Counted from the stretch's first letter, positions 9,501 through 18,680 are shown. The stretch is 64,000 nt of DNA from Denitratimonas sp037478135 (GCF_037478135.1 NZ_JBBHDV010000012.1:60851-124850), one strand, 5' to 3'. The notes: generated by a model not told the origin, from the sequence alone. Numbers and translations: made by a program.

Positions 9501-10342
9501 TGGTTGCTGCGGCCCGTACCGTGCCTGGGGACGGTACGGGGTTCGCGTTCGGCTGTTGGCTGGGAGCAGCTTATCTTGGATACCTCGGGGAACACGAGGT
9601 GTTTGCACGTTCCTGCCTGGCGTCCGCCCAGCGTGTGCTTGCCGGGCCGGCTGTCGGCCTGGATCTGGCGGTCGAGCTGGAGCCCGGCGTGTCCGCCGGG
9701 GATTTCCTCCAGGCATTCGAGATCGAAGTCGCCCGGAAAATCCATTATCGGGACAACAGCGGAGATGGCCGTACGTTCTCCGGCTGGCGCGATGCGATGA
9801 AGTACGGCTGGAGTCCGAAGGGCGTAGACGCAGCCGGCTGGTATGCGGTCTGGCTGCTGGAATGCGGCGATGCCGATGAGGCGTTCGAGTGGTCGTCAAA
9901 AGCGGTGGAGCTGCGTGACCAAAGACTCCATGCCCTCATGCCCGGACAGCAGGTGGGCGATGACATCGTGCCACATTGGGAGCTGCGCTGGTGGCTGGAC
10001 AAGGTGCACCTTGAGGCGGCACTGCGAAAAGCGACGATGCCATGCCGTATGCGACAGCGCGATGCGCCGGGCATGGGGGTTGCGCAAGAGGTTCTGGAAG
10101 GACTGGTTCACGTTGAAGTGCACTTCAATCTGCTTGAACAGCGATTCCATGTGAGAAAGGCTGCACAGAAGGATTTCCAGCATCCGGACTGGTATCCGGT
10201 GTTGCGCCTGGTGCATCAGCTGATGTTGGCGCAGCTGCGGCCGGACGCGGAGCCGGGCGGATTTCCAGCGGTACTGGAGCAGGAATTGCGCGAGCAGGTC
10301 AGCGGCAAACTGGTGGAGCTGGGTTTCGAGCAGCTCGGGTAG
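6548..10342 (+). CDS. Large STAND-like ATPase with TPR-type repeats
   Basis: A 1264-residue protein. Walker A (ESGMGKTRLL) is near residues 50-57, and Walker B (VVLALDDAQ) near 231 is followed by a sensor-like strand (LLIVATHWEQEW). The C-terminal two thirds is helical. Around residues 660-850 it has repeats such as DDALAIYQCAESLCRKH and REYEAAVRYYELALDH that look like TPRs. This is the layout of STAND signalling ATPases, but no effector domain is recognisable at either end. Translation could begin further upstream (in-frame starts at 6434 and 6521). I chose 6548 because it begins the conserved FYGR-x-x-EL segment and follows a G-rich tract. It is divergent from the lipoprotein-TraG operon across about 80 bases. 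Confidence 0.75.
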   Translation: MEFYGRAKELEFLRSVWHEVTGHDGDAGSIGTPATVRRLSAPHMLTIIAESGMGKTRLLRELYRWLAAHPLWNPGEFRYWPESLGQAADLNAPIASDHIKGPPAFYWLGVKLDGSSYALPILREKLRSHVETVRSKESRFTQFVCELKDKGRKAPAELIWDGVANVANTVGVPGFVINGLRACYSAAKKLDEQALGPTERERQSHMSAGDELLALLELIMGSKAPVPVVLALDDAQNMDALTVEFVERLWSAATACPNGWPLLIVATHWEQEWRRTTTSGSEEAQRSFAGLFRRMEEDGRAGKVCEWMLSKSTADDLGDYLDSKLPGLSPAQRSLLLEKADGNFLSLVEDVGFLRMTPPCFVDRNPAGMLTEMGVQAIGQLVGERKQRVHSRFYALQDGHREMLGLASHSGPGFLRQVVENSARQLCLDGLEEVLPPDRIVTMLDECADPYAVLEFPGELFGQFRDRLWLEAAKDYARMAQHEHAPALRRMLQNHLADWVGRSFNEHGELRSREDELRGASVSILQLEVRDRRTLLDMAASEFVWEGPGDGTFTTEQALALRVQMLLNRSDAMDSEWDRIRQRVESCMMIDWRQVPETVISSISLNLAAVDWIAAGAFSAACSLLEVLLARLGVELEGAPARFEERGGGRKPVLPLLNRRDARRCFQVMLNLAKAKRHLDRTDDALAIYQCAESLCRKHKLGDQAMFQALMGRRRCLQLLRRQDEVDSLPFDDIDFSRLPAHYFAAIVASEDALREALAQAEQSGDRTALAIQAAFLAKLHRNRREYEAAVRYYELALDHAGGDHQRRTINAMVESVAQAGSRERLDDLLRRVFGHTEHAGMAQDLAVAYLNAGRARLISGDPDAALGLLKQAMAWEFKRNRSTHLGKIIQSLGMVGAVALMVEAVGAEILPGLQALVQGCKDAMAQVSDRIREQQGADTAKKARKQFNRSLGRVETARSGAVGWVWVFSLARAGRNHRELPDVLVAAARTVPGDGTGFAFGCWLGAAYLGYLGEHEVFARSCLASAQRVLAGPAVGLDLAVELEPGVSAGDFLQAFEIEVARKIHYRDNSGDGRTFSGWRDAMKYGWSPKGVDAAGWYAVWLLECGDADEAFEWSSKAVELRDQRLHALMPGQQVGDDIVPHWELRWWLDKVHLEAALRKATMPCRMRQRDAPGMGVAQEVLEGLVHVEVHFNLLEQRFHVRKAAQKDFQHPDWYPVLRLVHQLMLAQLRPDAEPGGFPAVLEQELREQVSGKLVELGFEQLG

Positions 10343-10418
10343 CAGTGATGGGGCCACCCTCCATGACGGGGCCGGGTTCGTAGTATTTTGCGGATCCCGC
10401 TTCCCCCGGTGCCTGGCC

Positions 10419-11930
10419 GTGACCCGAACTGCGGCATTTCGCCACCTGATGCGGTCCTATACCGCTTTGGTCTGTTGCATGCTGGCCATGGGAGCCTCCG
10501 CCTCGGTCCAGATCGATCCCGCGCTGCGCTTCGATCCTGCCGCCGGGCCGGTCGATGTGCTGGTGCATCTGCGGCATGACGTCGCGCATGTCGAGCGGGC
10601 GTTGCCGCAGGGCAGCGGGCCGGAAGGGTTTGCGCGCCGGGTCACGGCGCAGGTTGATCGGCTCCGCTCCCGCGCCGATATCGGTCAGGCCTCGCTGTTG
10701 CGTGAACTGAAGGCGCGCGGCGTTCCGCATCGGGCGTTCTGGGTCGCCAACGTGGTGCAGGTCCACGCCACGCCGGAAATCCTGCAATGGCTGGCGCAGC
10801 GTGACGATGTCGTGGCGCTGGCGGCAGACGCGCAGGTCAGTGCCCGAGTGCCGGAGGCCGTGCGGGAGTCGGAGCGTCAACCTTCCGCCGCGCAGGTGGT
10901 GGAATGGGGCGTGAGCCGGGTGCGCGCACCGCAGGTCTGGGCGCTGGGTTATCGCGGCCAAGGCGTGGTGGTGGGTGGTCAGGATACGGGCTACCAGTGG
11001 GACCATCCGGCGCTGCGCGCGCAATACCGGGGCTGGGACGGCAGTGTCGCCAGCCACGATCACAACTGGCGCGACGCCATCACCGCTGGCGCATTCAATA
11101 CGGCCTGCGGTTTCGCTTCGCCCGCGCCCTGCGATGACCACAACCACGGCACCCACACGATGGGCACGGCGGTTGGCGATGATGCCGGCGCGAACCAGAT
11201 CGGCGTGGCGCCGGAAGCGCGCTGGATCGGCTGCCGCAACATGAACTCGGGAGACGGGACGCCCTCCACCTACCTGGACTGCCTGCAATGGTTTCTGGCG
11301 CCGACCAGAATCGATGGCAGCGATCCGCGTCCGGAGCTGGCGCCGCATGTGATGGTCAATTCCTGGGGCTGCCCGCCGTCGGAAGGCTGCACCGATCCGG
11401 GCATTCTGGCCGAAGCCGTCGCCAATGCGCACGAGGCCGGGATTTTCGTGGTGGTGTCGGCTGGCAATGCTGGCTCCGCCTGTTCCAGCGTGACGATGCC
11501 ACCGGCGATCTACCCGCAAGCCTTCACCGTCGGCGCGACTGACATCAGCGACGACATCGCCGGATTTTCCTCGCGCGGACCGGGACCGCATGGGCGGTTG
11601 CATCCGGATGTCGTCGCGCCCGGTGTCGGCATCCGTTCGTCGATCCGCAATGGCGGCTATGGCCAATCCTCGGGTACCAGCATGGCCGGGCCGCATGTGG
11701 CTGGCGTGGCGGCGCTGATGATGAGTGCTGATCCGACGCTGATCGGTAATCCGGATCGGGTCGCGGCGCTGTTGCGGGCCAGCGCGCGGCCGGCGACATC
11801 GGCTCAGGATTGTGGCGCTTTTCCCGGCAGCCAGGTGCCCAACGCGGTATTCGGCCACGGCCATGTGGATGCGCTGGCGGCGCTGGCCGAGGTCGTGTTG
11901 CTGCTGTTCGCAGACGGTTTCGAGGACTGA
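10419..11930 (+). CDS. Secreted S8 (subtilisin-like) serine protease with C-terminal GFE tail
   Basis: A 503-residue secreted endopeptidase. An N-terminal hydrophobic signal (ALVCCMLAMGASAS) is followed by a propeptide-like region and the catalytic domain. The triad is visible: Asp in QDTGYQWDHP (about 189), His in NHGTHTMGT (about 244) and Ser in SGTSMAGPHVAG (about 421). The oxyanion-hole Asn is probably in SAGNAGSA. The last residues are LLLFADGFED, a tail shared with three other secreted proteins in this window. The start is GTG at 10419 or ATG at 10449; neither has a clear ribosome binding site. Confidence 0.9.
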   Translation: MTRTAAFRHLMRSYTALVCCMLAMGASASVQIDPALRFDPAAGPVDVLVHLRHDVAHVERALPQGSGPEGFARRVTAQVDRLRSRADIGQASLLRELKARGVPHRAFWVANVVQVHATPEILQWLAQRDDVVALAADAQVSARVPEAVRESERQPSAAQVVEWGVSRVRAPQVWALGYRGQGVVVGGQDTGYQWDHPALRAQYRGWDGSVASHDHNWRDAITAGAFNTACGFASPAPCDDHNHGTHTMGTAVGDDAGANQIGVAPEARWIGCRNMNSGDGTPSTYLDCLQWFLAPTRIDGSDPRPELAPHVMVNSWGCPPSEGCTDPGILAEAVANAHEAGIFVVVSAGNAGSACSSVTMPPAIYPQAFTVGATDISDDIAGFSSRGPGPHGRLHPDVVAPGVGIRSSIRNGGYGQSSGTSMAGPHVAGVAALMMSADPTLIGNPDRVAALLRASARPATSAQDCGAFPGSQVPNAVFGHGHVDALAALAEVVLLLFADGFED

Positions 11931-12083
11931 ACCCGCGCGTCCTCGGGCTGCGTTGCGCTGCAACATCGTGTGCGAAGGGGGCGAAATGTGATGCTCGTTC
12001 CAGCCCCATTCAAGGCGGCTGCATTGCCTGTAACACAGGACTTCTAGCCTGATCGACTGGTTGGTCTGGAACAGGGATGCACC

Positions 12084-13451
12084 ATGCGAACGCACGCTGC
12101 AATGCAACAGATTTTCATGATGTCGGCACTGCCGGGATGCTCGGCCGTGTCCCGTGTGTTGGTCGCAGTGCTGCTGCTGACGCTGGCGTTTTCGGTGCAG
12201 GCGCGCGAGGTGCTGCGGCTGCACGGCTCCAACACGCTGGGTGAAACGCTGGCGCCGGCCTGGGTCGAAGCCTGGTTCGAGGCGCGCGGATGCAGCGGCA
12301 CGGAACGCCATCCGGTGGAGGCCGGGCATGTGCGGCTGGTCGGCAGCGGTGACTGTGGGCTGGAAGTGGAATTGCAGACGCACGGCTCGGGTACCGGCAT
12401 CGCCGGCTTGCTGGATGGCCGTACCGATCTTGCGATGGCTTCGCGTCCGGTCAATGCGCGCGAAGTGCAGGCTGGGCGCGAACGTGGCCTTGGCGAGCTG
12501 GATGCGCCCGGTCAGGAGCTGGTCGTGGCGCTGGATGGTGTGGCGGTGATCGTGCATCCGGACAACCCGCTGCGCGAATTGCGCGTGGCGCAGGTGCGCG
12601 CATTGTTCGATGGCAGCCTGCGCAACTGGTCGCAGCTGGGTGGGCGCGGTGGCGCGCTGCGGGTGCATGCGCGTGACGCCGAATCCGGCACCTTCGACAC
12701 CTTTCGTGGGCTGGTGCTCGGCCAGCGTCCGCTGCGCGCTGATGCGCAGCGGTATGAGAGCACGCGCGAACTGGCCGCCGCTGTCGCGGCCGATCCCGCC
12801 GCGATCGGGTTTGTCGGTATCGCCGGCGTCGCTGGCGCACGCGCGCTGGCGATCGCCGATGCCGGCGTGGCGATGCTGCCGGAAGCCTTCCGTATCGCGG
12901 TCGAGGACTATCCCTTGTCGCGCCGCCTGTATCTGTACCAGGGCGCGGATGCATCACCGCTGGCGCAGGATTTTGCCGCTTTCGTGCTGGCCGAAGAACA
13001 GCAGGCGCTGATCGCGCGCAGCGGCTTCGTCTCGCAACAGGTGCGCGCCTACGCCGACAGCGTGCGCCCGGACGCGCCGGATGAATACCGCACGCTGGTC
13101 GACGGCGCGCAGCGACTGAGCCTGAATTTCCGCTTCGGCCGGGGTCTGGTCGACAGCAAGGCGGCGGCCGATGTCGCGCGCCTGGCACAGTTCATGGCGA
13201 AGCCTGAAAACCGCGGCGCCCGCCTGTTGCTGATGGGCTTCGTCGATCCGGACGAAGTCTCGCCCTATATGGCGCAGTCGCTGAGCAATGATCGCGTCGA
13301 CTACATCGCCAGCCTGCTCGAAGCCGCGCGGCTGCCGGTGGTGCGGGTGCGCGGCATGGGTGGCTCGGCGCCACTGGCATCGGATTCGGGCGATGCGGGC
13401 CGCCACCGCAATCGTCGGGTCGAAGTCTGGATCGACCATGCGGCACCCTGA
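12084..13451 (+). CDS. PstS-like substrate-binding domain fused to an OmpA-like domain
   Basis: Of 455 residues, a signal peptide ending in VQARE precedes a periplasmic phosphate-binding-like domain (LRLHGSNTLGETLAP, SGTGIAGLLDGRTDLAMASRPV, DAESGTFDTF). From about residue 335 it continues as an OmpA-type peptidoglycan-binding domain (LNFRFGRGLVDSKAAADVARL, LLMGFVD, SNDRVDYIASLL, GDAGRHRNRRVEVWI). Family knowledge suggests a cell-wall-anchored periplasmic binding protein rather than a free ABC-transport receptor. No Pst permease genes are adjacent, so uptake of phosphate is unproven. AGGGA precedes the ATG. Confidence 0.85.
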   Translation: MRTHAAMQQIFMMSALPGCSAVSRVLVAVLLLTLAFSVQAREVLRLHGSNTLGETLAPAWVEAWFEARGCSGTERHPVEAGHVRLVGSGDCGLEVELQTHGSGTGIAGLLDGRTDLAMASRPVNAREVQAGRERGLGELDAPGQELVVALDGVAVIVHPDNPLRELRVAQVRALFDGSLRNWSQLGGRGGALRVHARDAESGTFDTFRGLVLGQRPLRADAQRYESTRELAAAVAADPAAIGFVGIAGVAGARALAIADAGVAMLPEAFRIAVEDYPLSRRLYLYQGADASPLAQDFAAFVLAEEQQALIARSGFVSQQVRAYADSVRPDAPDEYRTLVDGAQRLSLNFRFGRGLVDSKAAADVARLAQFMAKPENRGARLLLMGFVDPDEVSPYMAQSLSNDRVDYIASLLEAARLPVVRVRGMGGSAPLASDSGDAGRHRNRRVEVWIDHAAP

Positions 13452-13596
13452 GCTTGGCTGTCGCGTGCCGCCGGCAGTCATCGTAGGAAGAACAGCGGAA
13501 GTGCTGGTTTGCGCGGATCCGGGCGCCACGCCGGCGCGCCATATTCAGTGGAAATGAGCGACTGGAGCGCAGCGCCAACCTGCTACCCTCGCGCCC

Positions 13597-16362
13597 ATGA
13601 GCACGCCTTCCGATACCCGCGATATCCCGTTGCGCGACGTCGTTTTCGCACCCACCGACGAACCCTTGCGCGATGATGTGAACCAGCTCGGCAGCCTCGT
13701 CGGGCAGGTGCTGGCCGAACAGAAGGGCGAGGATTTCCTGGCCCTGATCGAGCGCATCCGCAGCGCCGCGATCCTGCGCCGCGAGCACGACCACGACACC
13801 GGCGAACTGCATGCCACGCTGGCGCGCATCGACCCGGCCACCGCCGAAGCCGTGGTGCGCGCCTTCGCCACCTATTTCAACGCGGTGAATCTGGCCGAAC
13901 GGGTGCACCGCATCCGCCGTCGCCGCGACTACCAGCGCAGTGGCAGCCAAGCCCAGCCCGGGGGCCTGCTGGATGTGCTTCAGGCACTGAAAACCGATGG
14001 CGTGGACTACGCCACGGTCTGCGCGCTGATCGAGGAACTGTGCGTGGAACTGGTGTTCACCGCGCACCCGACCGAAGCGGTGCGGCGCGCGCTGCTGGAA
14101 AAGGAACAGGACGTGGTGCGCGGCCTGATCAAGGACATGGACCGCGACCTGACCCCGCAAGAGCGCCGTGCCGATCTGGCGCGGATGCGCATGTCGATCA
14201 CCGCGGCCTGGCAGACCGCTGAAAGCCCGCCGGTACGACCCAGCGTCGGTGACGAACTGGAGCATGTGGGCTTCTATCTTTCCGATGTGCTGTACCGCGT
14301 GTTGCCGGTGTTCTACGAGGCCTTCGCCGAGGCCATGCAGCAGGTTTACGGCGCGGTGCCGGAATTTCCGTGTGTGCTGCGTTTCGGCTCGTGGGTCGGC
14401 GGCGACATGGATGGCAATCCGAATGTCGGTGCCGACACCATCCGCGACAGCCTCGCGGCACAGCGGCGCATCATCCTAGGCGCCTACCAGGCCGACCTGT
14501 CGCGCCTGGCCGGGCTGCTGAGCCAGTCACCCGAGCGTGTCGGCATCGATGCGGCGGTGTTGGCACGCATCGAGGACTATCGCGAACGCTTCCCGGAAGC
14601 CGCCGCCGCGCTGCGTTCGCGCAATACCGACATGCCGTATCGCGGCCTGCTGAAGCTGATCGGCGCGCGTCTGGATGCAACCGGCGAGGGCAGCGCACAG
14701 GCCTATGCCGGGCCGGAGGAGTTCGTCGCCGATCTGGAACTGATCGCCACCAGCCTGCGCAACAATCGCGGCGAACATGCCGGTGATTTCGCGCTGCAAC
14801 GCACCCTGTGGCGGGCGCGCAGCTTCGGCTTCCATCTGGCGATGCTGGACATCCGCCAGGACGCCGGGGTGCACAATCAGGCGCTGGCGCAATGTCTGGA
14901 TGACGCGGATTTTTCCGAACGCAGCGTCGAGGAGCGCGTGCGGCGCCTGAGCGATGTGCTGGAGGGCGCGGCCTTGCCTCGGCCACAAAGCGATGTGCTG
15001 GGCGAACCGGCACAGGCCACGCTCGCGGTGTTCCGCACCCTGGCGCGGATGCGGCGCGAATACGGCGCGGCCGCACTCGGGCCGTACATCGTCAGCATGA
15101 GCCGCAGCGCCGCCGACGCGCTGGCGGTGCTGGCGCTGGCGCGGCTGGCCGGTACCGGAGCGGCCGCTGAAGATCAGGCCGCAGCCGCACAGGCGGTTGC
15201 GGCACTGGATGTGGCGCCATTGTTTGAAACCGTGGCCGATCTGGAAGCCGCGCCGCAGGTGCTGCACGCACTGCTGTCCGAACCGCGCTACCGCGCCCAC
15301 GTCGCGCAGCGCGGCGAACGCCAGATGGTGATGCTGGGCTATTCGGACAGCTCCAAGGATGCCGGCGTGCTGGCCTCGCGCTTCGCGCTGCAGCAGGCGC
15401 AGATCGCGCTGCTGGCGGTGGGGCACGAATTCGGCGTGAAGATCGCGTTCTTCCACGGTCGTGGCGGTTCGATCAGCCGCGGTGGCGGCAAGACCGAACG
15501 CGGCATCATCGCGGCCCCGCGCGGGAGCATCGCCGGCTACCTGCGCGTGACCGAACAGGGCGAGGTGATCCACCGCAAATACGGCCTGCGCGCGCTGGCA
15601 CTGCGCAATCTGGAGCAAACCACCGGCGCAGTGCTGCGCGCCAGCCTGCGGCCACGACCGGCCGAACCACGCGAACCGCTCTGGCGCGAACGCACCCGCG
15701 AGATGGCGGCAGTATCGACCGCCGCCTATCGCGCACTGGTGCACGAGGATGCGGAATTTTCCGCCTATTTCCGCCAGGCCACGCCGATCGACCTGATTGA
15801 GCGACTGCGCCTGGGTTCGCGCCCGGCCAAGCGTGCCGGGGCCGGCGACATCAGTGCCTTGCGCGCGATCCCGTGGGTTTTCGCCTGGTCGCAGACACGC
15901 GGCAACCTGACCGCGTGGTACGGCGTGGGCACCGGGCTGGAGCACGGCATCCGCACCTGGGGGCTGGAACAGATGGCCGCCATGCTGTCCGGCTGGGCCT
16001 TCTTCCAAGCCCTGATCGATGATATGGAAATGGTGCTGGCCAAATCCGATCTGGACATCTTCGAGGGCTATTCACGCCTGGCCGGGCCGCTGCACGCACA
16101 GTTCTTCCCGCGCATCCAGGCCGAATTCGAACGCACCCGCAGCGCGGTGCTGGCGGTGCGCGGCGCCGACGAACTGCTCGCCGGCGACCTTCGCCTGCGC
16201 CAGTCGATCCGCCTGCGCAATCCCTATGTCGACCCGATCAACCTGCTGCAACAGGACCTGCTGCAACGCTGGCGCGCCGCCGGCTGCCCCGATGACGCCG
16301 ACTACCGCGCCCTGGTTGCCACCGTCAACGGCATCAGTGCCGGAGTGCAGAACACGGGGTGA
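13597..16362 (+). CDS. ppc: Phosphoenolpyruvate carboxylase
   Basis: Converts phosphoenolpyruvate and bicarbonate to oxaloacetate, replenishing the TCA cycle. Its 921 residues are the normal length. The catalytic His is in VFTAHPTEAVRR (about residue 155). LGYSDSSKDAG is near 585, and the Gly/Arg-rich loop FHGRGGSISRGGG is near 625. The C-terminus RNPYVDPINLLQ and terminal NTG are typical. It is transcribed alone and ends at a bidirectional hairpin before the convergent lipase-like gene. Confidence 0.97.
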   Translation: MSTPSDTRDIPLRDVVFAPTDEPLRDDVNQLGSLVGQVLAEQKGEDFLALIERIRSAAILRREHDHDTGELHATLARIDPATAEAVVRAFATYFNAVNLAERVHRIRRRRDYQRSGSQAQPGGLLDVLQALKTDGVDYATVCALIEELCVELVFTAHPTEAVRRALLEKEQDVVRGLIKDMDRDLTPQERRADLARMRMSITAAWQTAESPPVRPSVGDELEHVGFYLSDVLYRVLPVFYEAFAEAMQQVYGAVPEFPCVLRFGSWVGGDMDGNPNVGADTIRDSLAAQRRIILGAYQADLSRLAGLLSQSPERVGIDAAVLARIEDYRERFPEAAAALRSRNTDMPYRGLLKLIGARLDATGEGSAQAYAGPEEFVADLELIATSLRNNRGEHAGDFALQRTLWRARSFGFHLAMLDIRQDAGVHNQALAQCLDDADFSERSVEERVRRLSDVLEGAALPRPQSDVLGEPAQATLAVFRTLARMRREYGAAALGPYIVSMSRSAADALAVLALARLAGTGAAAEDQAAAAQAVAALDVAPLFETVADLEAAPQVLHALLSEPRYRAHVAQRGERQMVMLGYSDSSKDAGVLASRFALQQAQIALLAVGHEFGVKIAFFHGRGGSISRGGGKTERGIIAAPRGSIAGYLRVTEQGEVIHRKYGLRALALRNLEQTTGAVLRASLRPRPAEPREPLWRERTREMAAVSTAAYRALVHEDAEFSAYFRQATPIDLIERLRLGSRPAKRAGAGDISALRAIPWVFAWSQTRGNLTAWYGVGTGLEHGIRTWGLEQMAAMLSGWAFFQALIDDMEMVLAKSDLDIFEGYSRLAGPLHAQFFPRIQAEFERTRSAVLAVRGADELLAGDLRLRQSIRLRNPYVDPINLLQQDLLQRWRAAGCPDDADYRALVATVNGISAGVQNTG

Positions 16363-16443
16363 GGGGCGCAGCCGATTGGTGGTGGCAGTATCGGGCTGCG
16401 TGGACATCATGCAAGCCAGCACGCAGAAAACGGATCCGCAAAG

Positions 16444-16471
16444 AAAAACCCCGGCACAGGCCGGGGTTTTT
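16444..16471. terminator. Bidirectional terminator between ppc and the lipase-like gene
   Basis: AAAAACCCCGGC (16444-16455) pairs with GCCGGGGTTTTT (16460-16471) across a four-base loop. The 12-bp stem has an A-tract on one side and a T-tract on the other, so it can end transcription of both convergent genes. Confidence 0.9.
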
Positions 16472-16492
16472 CGTGCAACAGGTTGAAACGGA

Positions 16493-18451
16493 TCAGCGCG
16501 CCGCGTTGGCGTTCATCGTCGAGTTGCGCGAGGCGTTCAGGTATTGCGCCGGGTCGCGCATGCCGGCGGTGTGGCACTGGCCGGTGACATGGCCACGGTT
16601 GACCGCGCCGGGCAGCTGGGCGTTGACCTGTTCCACGGTGCCGTCTTCCGGATCGCTGAGCACCAGGTCGGTGGCGAAGTTGCAGTAGTCGTTGGTCCAC
16701 CAGTTCGTGTGCTTGAACGAGGTGGTGTAGTAGTTGACCTTGGCCCGCGCCCAGGTCGGGATGCCGGCCAGCCAGCTCTTGGCGCCGCTGTAGGTCAGGT
16801 TGCTGTTGTTGCCGCAGCCCACGCCGAACCAGTTGCCCAGCGTGGCCAGGATGCCGGCCAGGTTGGTGCCCTGGTACGGCGTGCCGACCGACTGGATCAG
16901 GCGATTGCCGGTGGCGTTGTCCAGGCCGCTCCAGTAATAGGTGTACAGGTGCAGCGAGGCGGCGCCGCCCTGGCTGTGCGCGACCACGCCGAACGAGTTC
17001 CAGGTGTTGCCGTAGCTCTGGATCAGGCGCGCGAAGGCGTCGTGGCTGCGGTTCTTGTTCGCGTCCAGGAACGTGGATGCGGTGCTGAACTGGCTTGCCG
17101 GCCAGACGCCGCCGGAGCAATAGCCATGCACCAGCAGCAGACGCTTGCCGACACCCTTGGCGCTGACGATGTCGTCCGGGCGCGGACCCATCAGCATGCT
17201 TTCGTCGATGCTGATCGGGCCACTCTTGGCCTGGCCGCGCATCGCCGGCAGCGACAGCGGCATGCGGCTGGCAGACGCCAGCGTGATCGAATGGTCCGGA
17301 TCCTCGATCCGCAGATTGCGCAGTTCGAACGGACCTTGCGCCTGCGCCTTGGCGACCCAGCGCTGGTCGAAGCCGAGTTTCAGCTGGCCCTGCTCGGGCG
17401 TGACCATGCCGCCGACCCAGGCCACCGGCAGCTCGTTGCCGTTGGCGTCGCGACCCCAGACCTCGGCATAGCTGCGGTAGTGGCCGGAGTTCTTCGCGGC
17501 GCTGACGGGAATCTGGATCGACAGGCGCGAGTTGCCGCCCTTGGCGATGCTGGCGCTGGCGCGCTTGCCGCTCAGCGAGATGGACGGCTCCAGCACCGGC
17601 AGCAGGTGTTCAGTGCTGCGCATCACGCGGTTGCCGTGGCGGTCGACGCCTTCGATCATCACCTGCGCGGTATGGTCGCCGGCCTGTTTGGCGAGGAAAC
17701 CGGCGCCGTAGACACCATCCCCAGCCAGGCCGTCGCCATTCAGGCCATCGTCGAACATCGGCAAGGTCGTGCTGCTGCCATCCGGGCCGGTGAGGTTGAT
17801 CCAGGCGCGTTCGATGCGCCCGGCCGCGGCGCCGGTCAGGGCCTTGCCCATGCCGTCCACGCCGGTCAGCTGCGTGGTCAGACCGAGGGTTTCACCGACC
17901 AGCTGGCGGCCGTGCCAGGCGTGCGAGGCCAGCTCGGTATCGCCATCGCCTTCCAGCAGCAGGAAAGCACGCTGTGCCTTCTTGGGGCCGATGATTTCCA
18001 CCTGCCACGCGCCCTTGGGCAATGCGTCGAACTGGAACAGCTGCGCCGGCACCTGCGCGCCTTCCATGCCGAAGCTGCTGGCGCTGGCGCGCTTGGCGGT
18101 ATCGGCGGCGGCCAGTTTCTGGCCGTGCGGGCCGACCAGCGACACGCTCCACTGTTGCGGATCAGGCGCCAGCAGCGCGAAGCGCAGCGTGCCGTTCTCC
18201 ACACCAAGGCGGTTGCTGCCCCGGCTGCCGGACTTGCTGGCCAGCATGTCGACCGGAATCAGCGCGCTGCGCGAATGGATCGTGGATTCGACCGGATCGG
18301 GCGCCCGCATCGCGGCGAACTCCGATGCCGGGCCGGACAGTTGTTTGGGCACCAGTTGGGCCGAGGCGACCGACGCCAGTCCCAATCCCAGTGCCATGGC
18401 AATTGCAAGACCGGACACGCGCCCGGCCCGATTGAACATATGCTGCTTCAT
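16493..18451 (-). CDS. Secreted alpha/beta-hydrolase (lipase-like) with N-terminal immunoglobulin-like regions
   Basis: A 652-residue secreted protein. The signal peptide ends in ASVASAQ. The middle contains DDGLNGDGLAGDGVYG, typical of choice-of-anchor X-type beta-sandwich domains. The C-terminal 200 residues look like an alpha/beta hydrolase: an oxyanion segment LLLVHGYCSGG, nucleophile elbow AHSQGG (Ser near 492), a candidate acid in SDPEDGTVE, and a candidate His in NRGHVTGQCHTAG. Several Cys suggest disulphides. The start at 18451 gives a clean signal peptide with GGGGAGAA upstream; the longer frame to 18727 has no signal. The substrate is not evident. Confidence 0.8.
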   Translation of the reverse strand: MKQHMFNRAGRVSGLAIAMALGLGLASVASAQLVPKQLSGPASEFAAMRAPDPVESTIHSRSALIPVDMLASKSGSRGSNRLGVENGTLRFALLAPDPQQWSVSLVGPHGQKLAAADTAKRASASSFGMEGAQVPAQLFQFDALPKGAWQVEIIGPKKAQRAFLLLEGDGDTELASHAWHGRQLVGETLGLTTQLTGVDGMGKALTGAAAGRIERAWINLTGPDGSSTTLPMFDDGLNGDGLAGDGVYGAGFLAKQAGDHTAQVMIEGVDRHGNRVMRSTEHLLPVLEPSISLSGKRASASIAKGGNSRLSIQIPVSAAKNSGHYRSYAEVWGRDANGNELPVAWVGGMVTPEQGQLKLGFDQRWVAKAQAQGPFELRNLRIEDPDHSITLASASRMPLSLPAMRGQAKSGPISIDESMLMGPRPDDIVSAKGVGKRLLLVHGYCSGGVWPASQFSTASTFLDANKNRSHDAFARLIQSYGNTWNSFGVVAHSQGGAASLHLYTYYWSGLDNATGNRLIQSVGTPYQGTNLAGILATLGNWFGVGCGNNSNLTYSGAKSWLAGIPTWARAKVNYYTTSFKHTNWWTNDYCNFATDLVLSDPEDGTVEQVNAQLPGAVNRGHVTGQCHTAGMRDPAQYLNASRNSTMNANAAR

Positions 18452-18680
18452 CACGATGGTTCTCCCCGCCCCGAAATAAGGGCCGGCCCGCAGGCCGGCA
18501 GATAACCCCGGCCCATTGCCGCGAATGCGGCCCCCTGGCCCGGAGCTGGCCGAGTAGACGGCCATACGCAGGCGAATGCAATTCGCAGTGCAACATGAGG
18601 GCGCAGGCCGCACCGCGCGGTGGATGAAGATGGGGTGATGGATGCGGAACCCGCCCGCTGCAGCGGACGGAGTGGTGCCA

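Noticed and set aside
10299..12668. A 789-residue open frame on the minus strand
   Set aside because: It lies antisense to the S8 protease gene, is rich in His, Arg and Gln without any domain, and is a usual by-product of GC-rich coding sequence.
16544..18505. A 653-residue open frame on the plus strand
   Set aside because: Antisense to the lipase-like gene; no domain or ribosome binding site.
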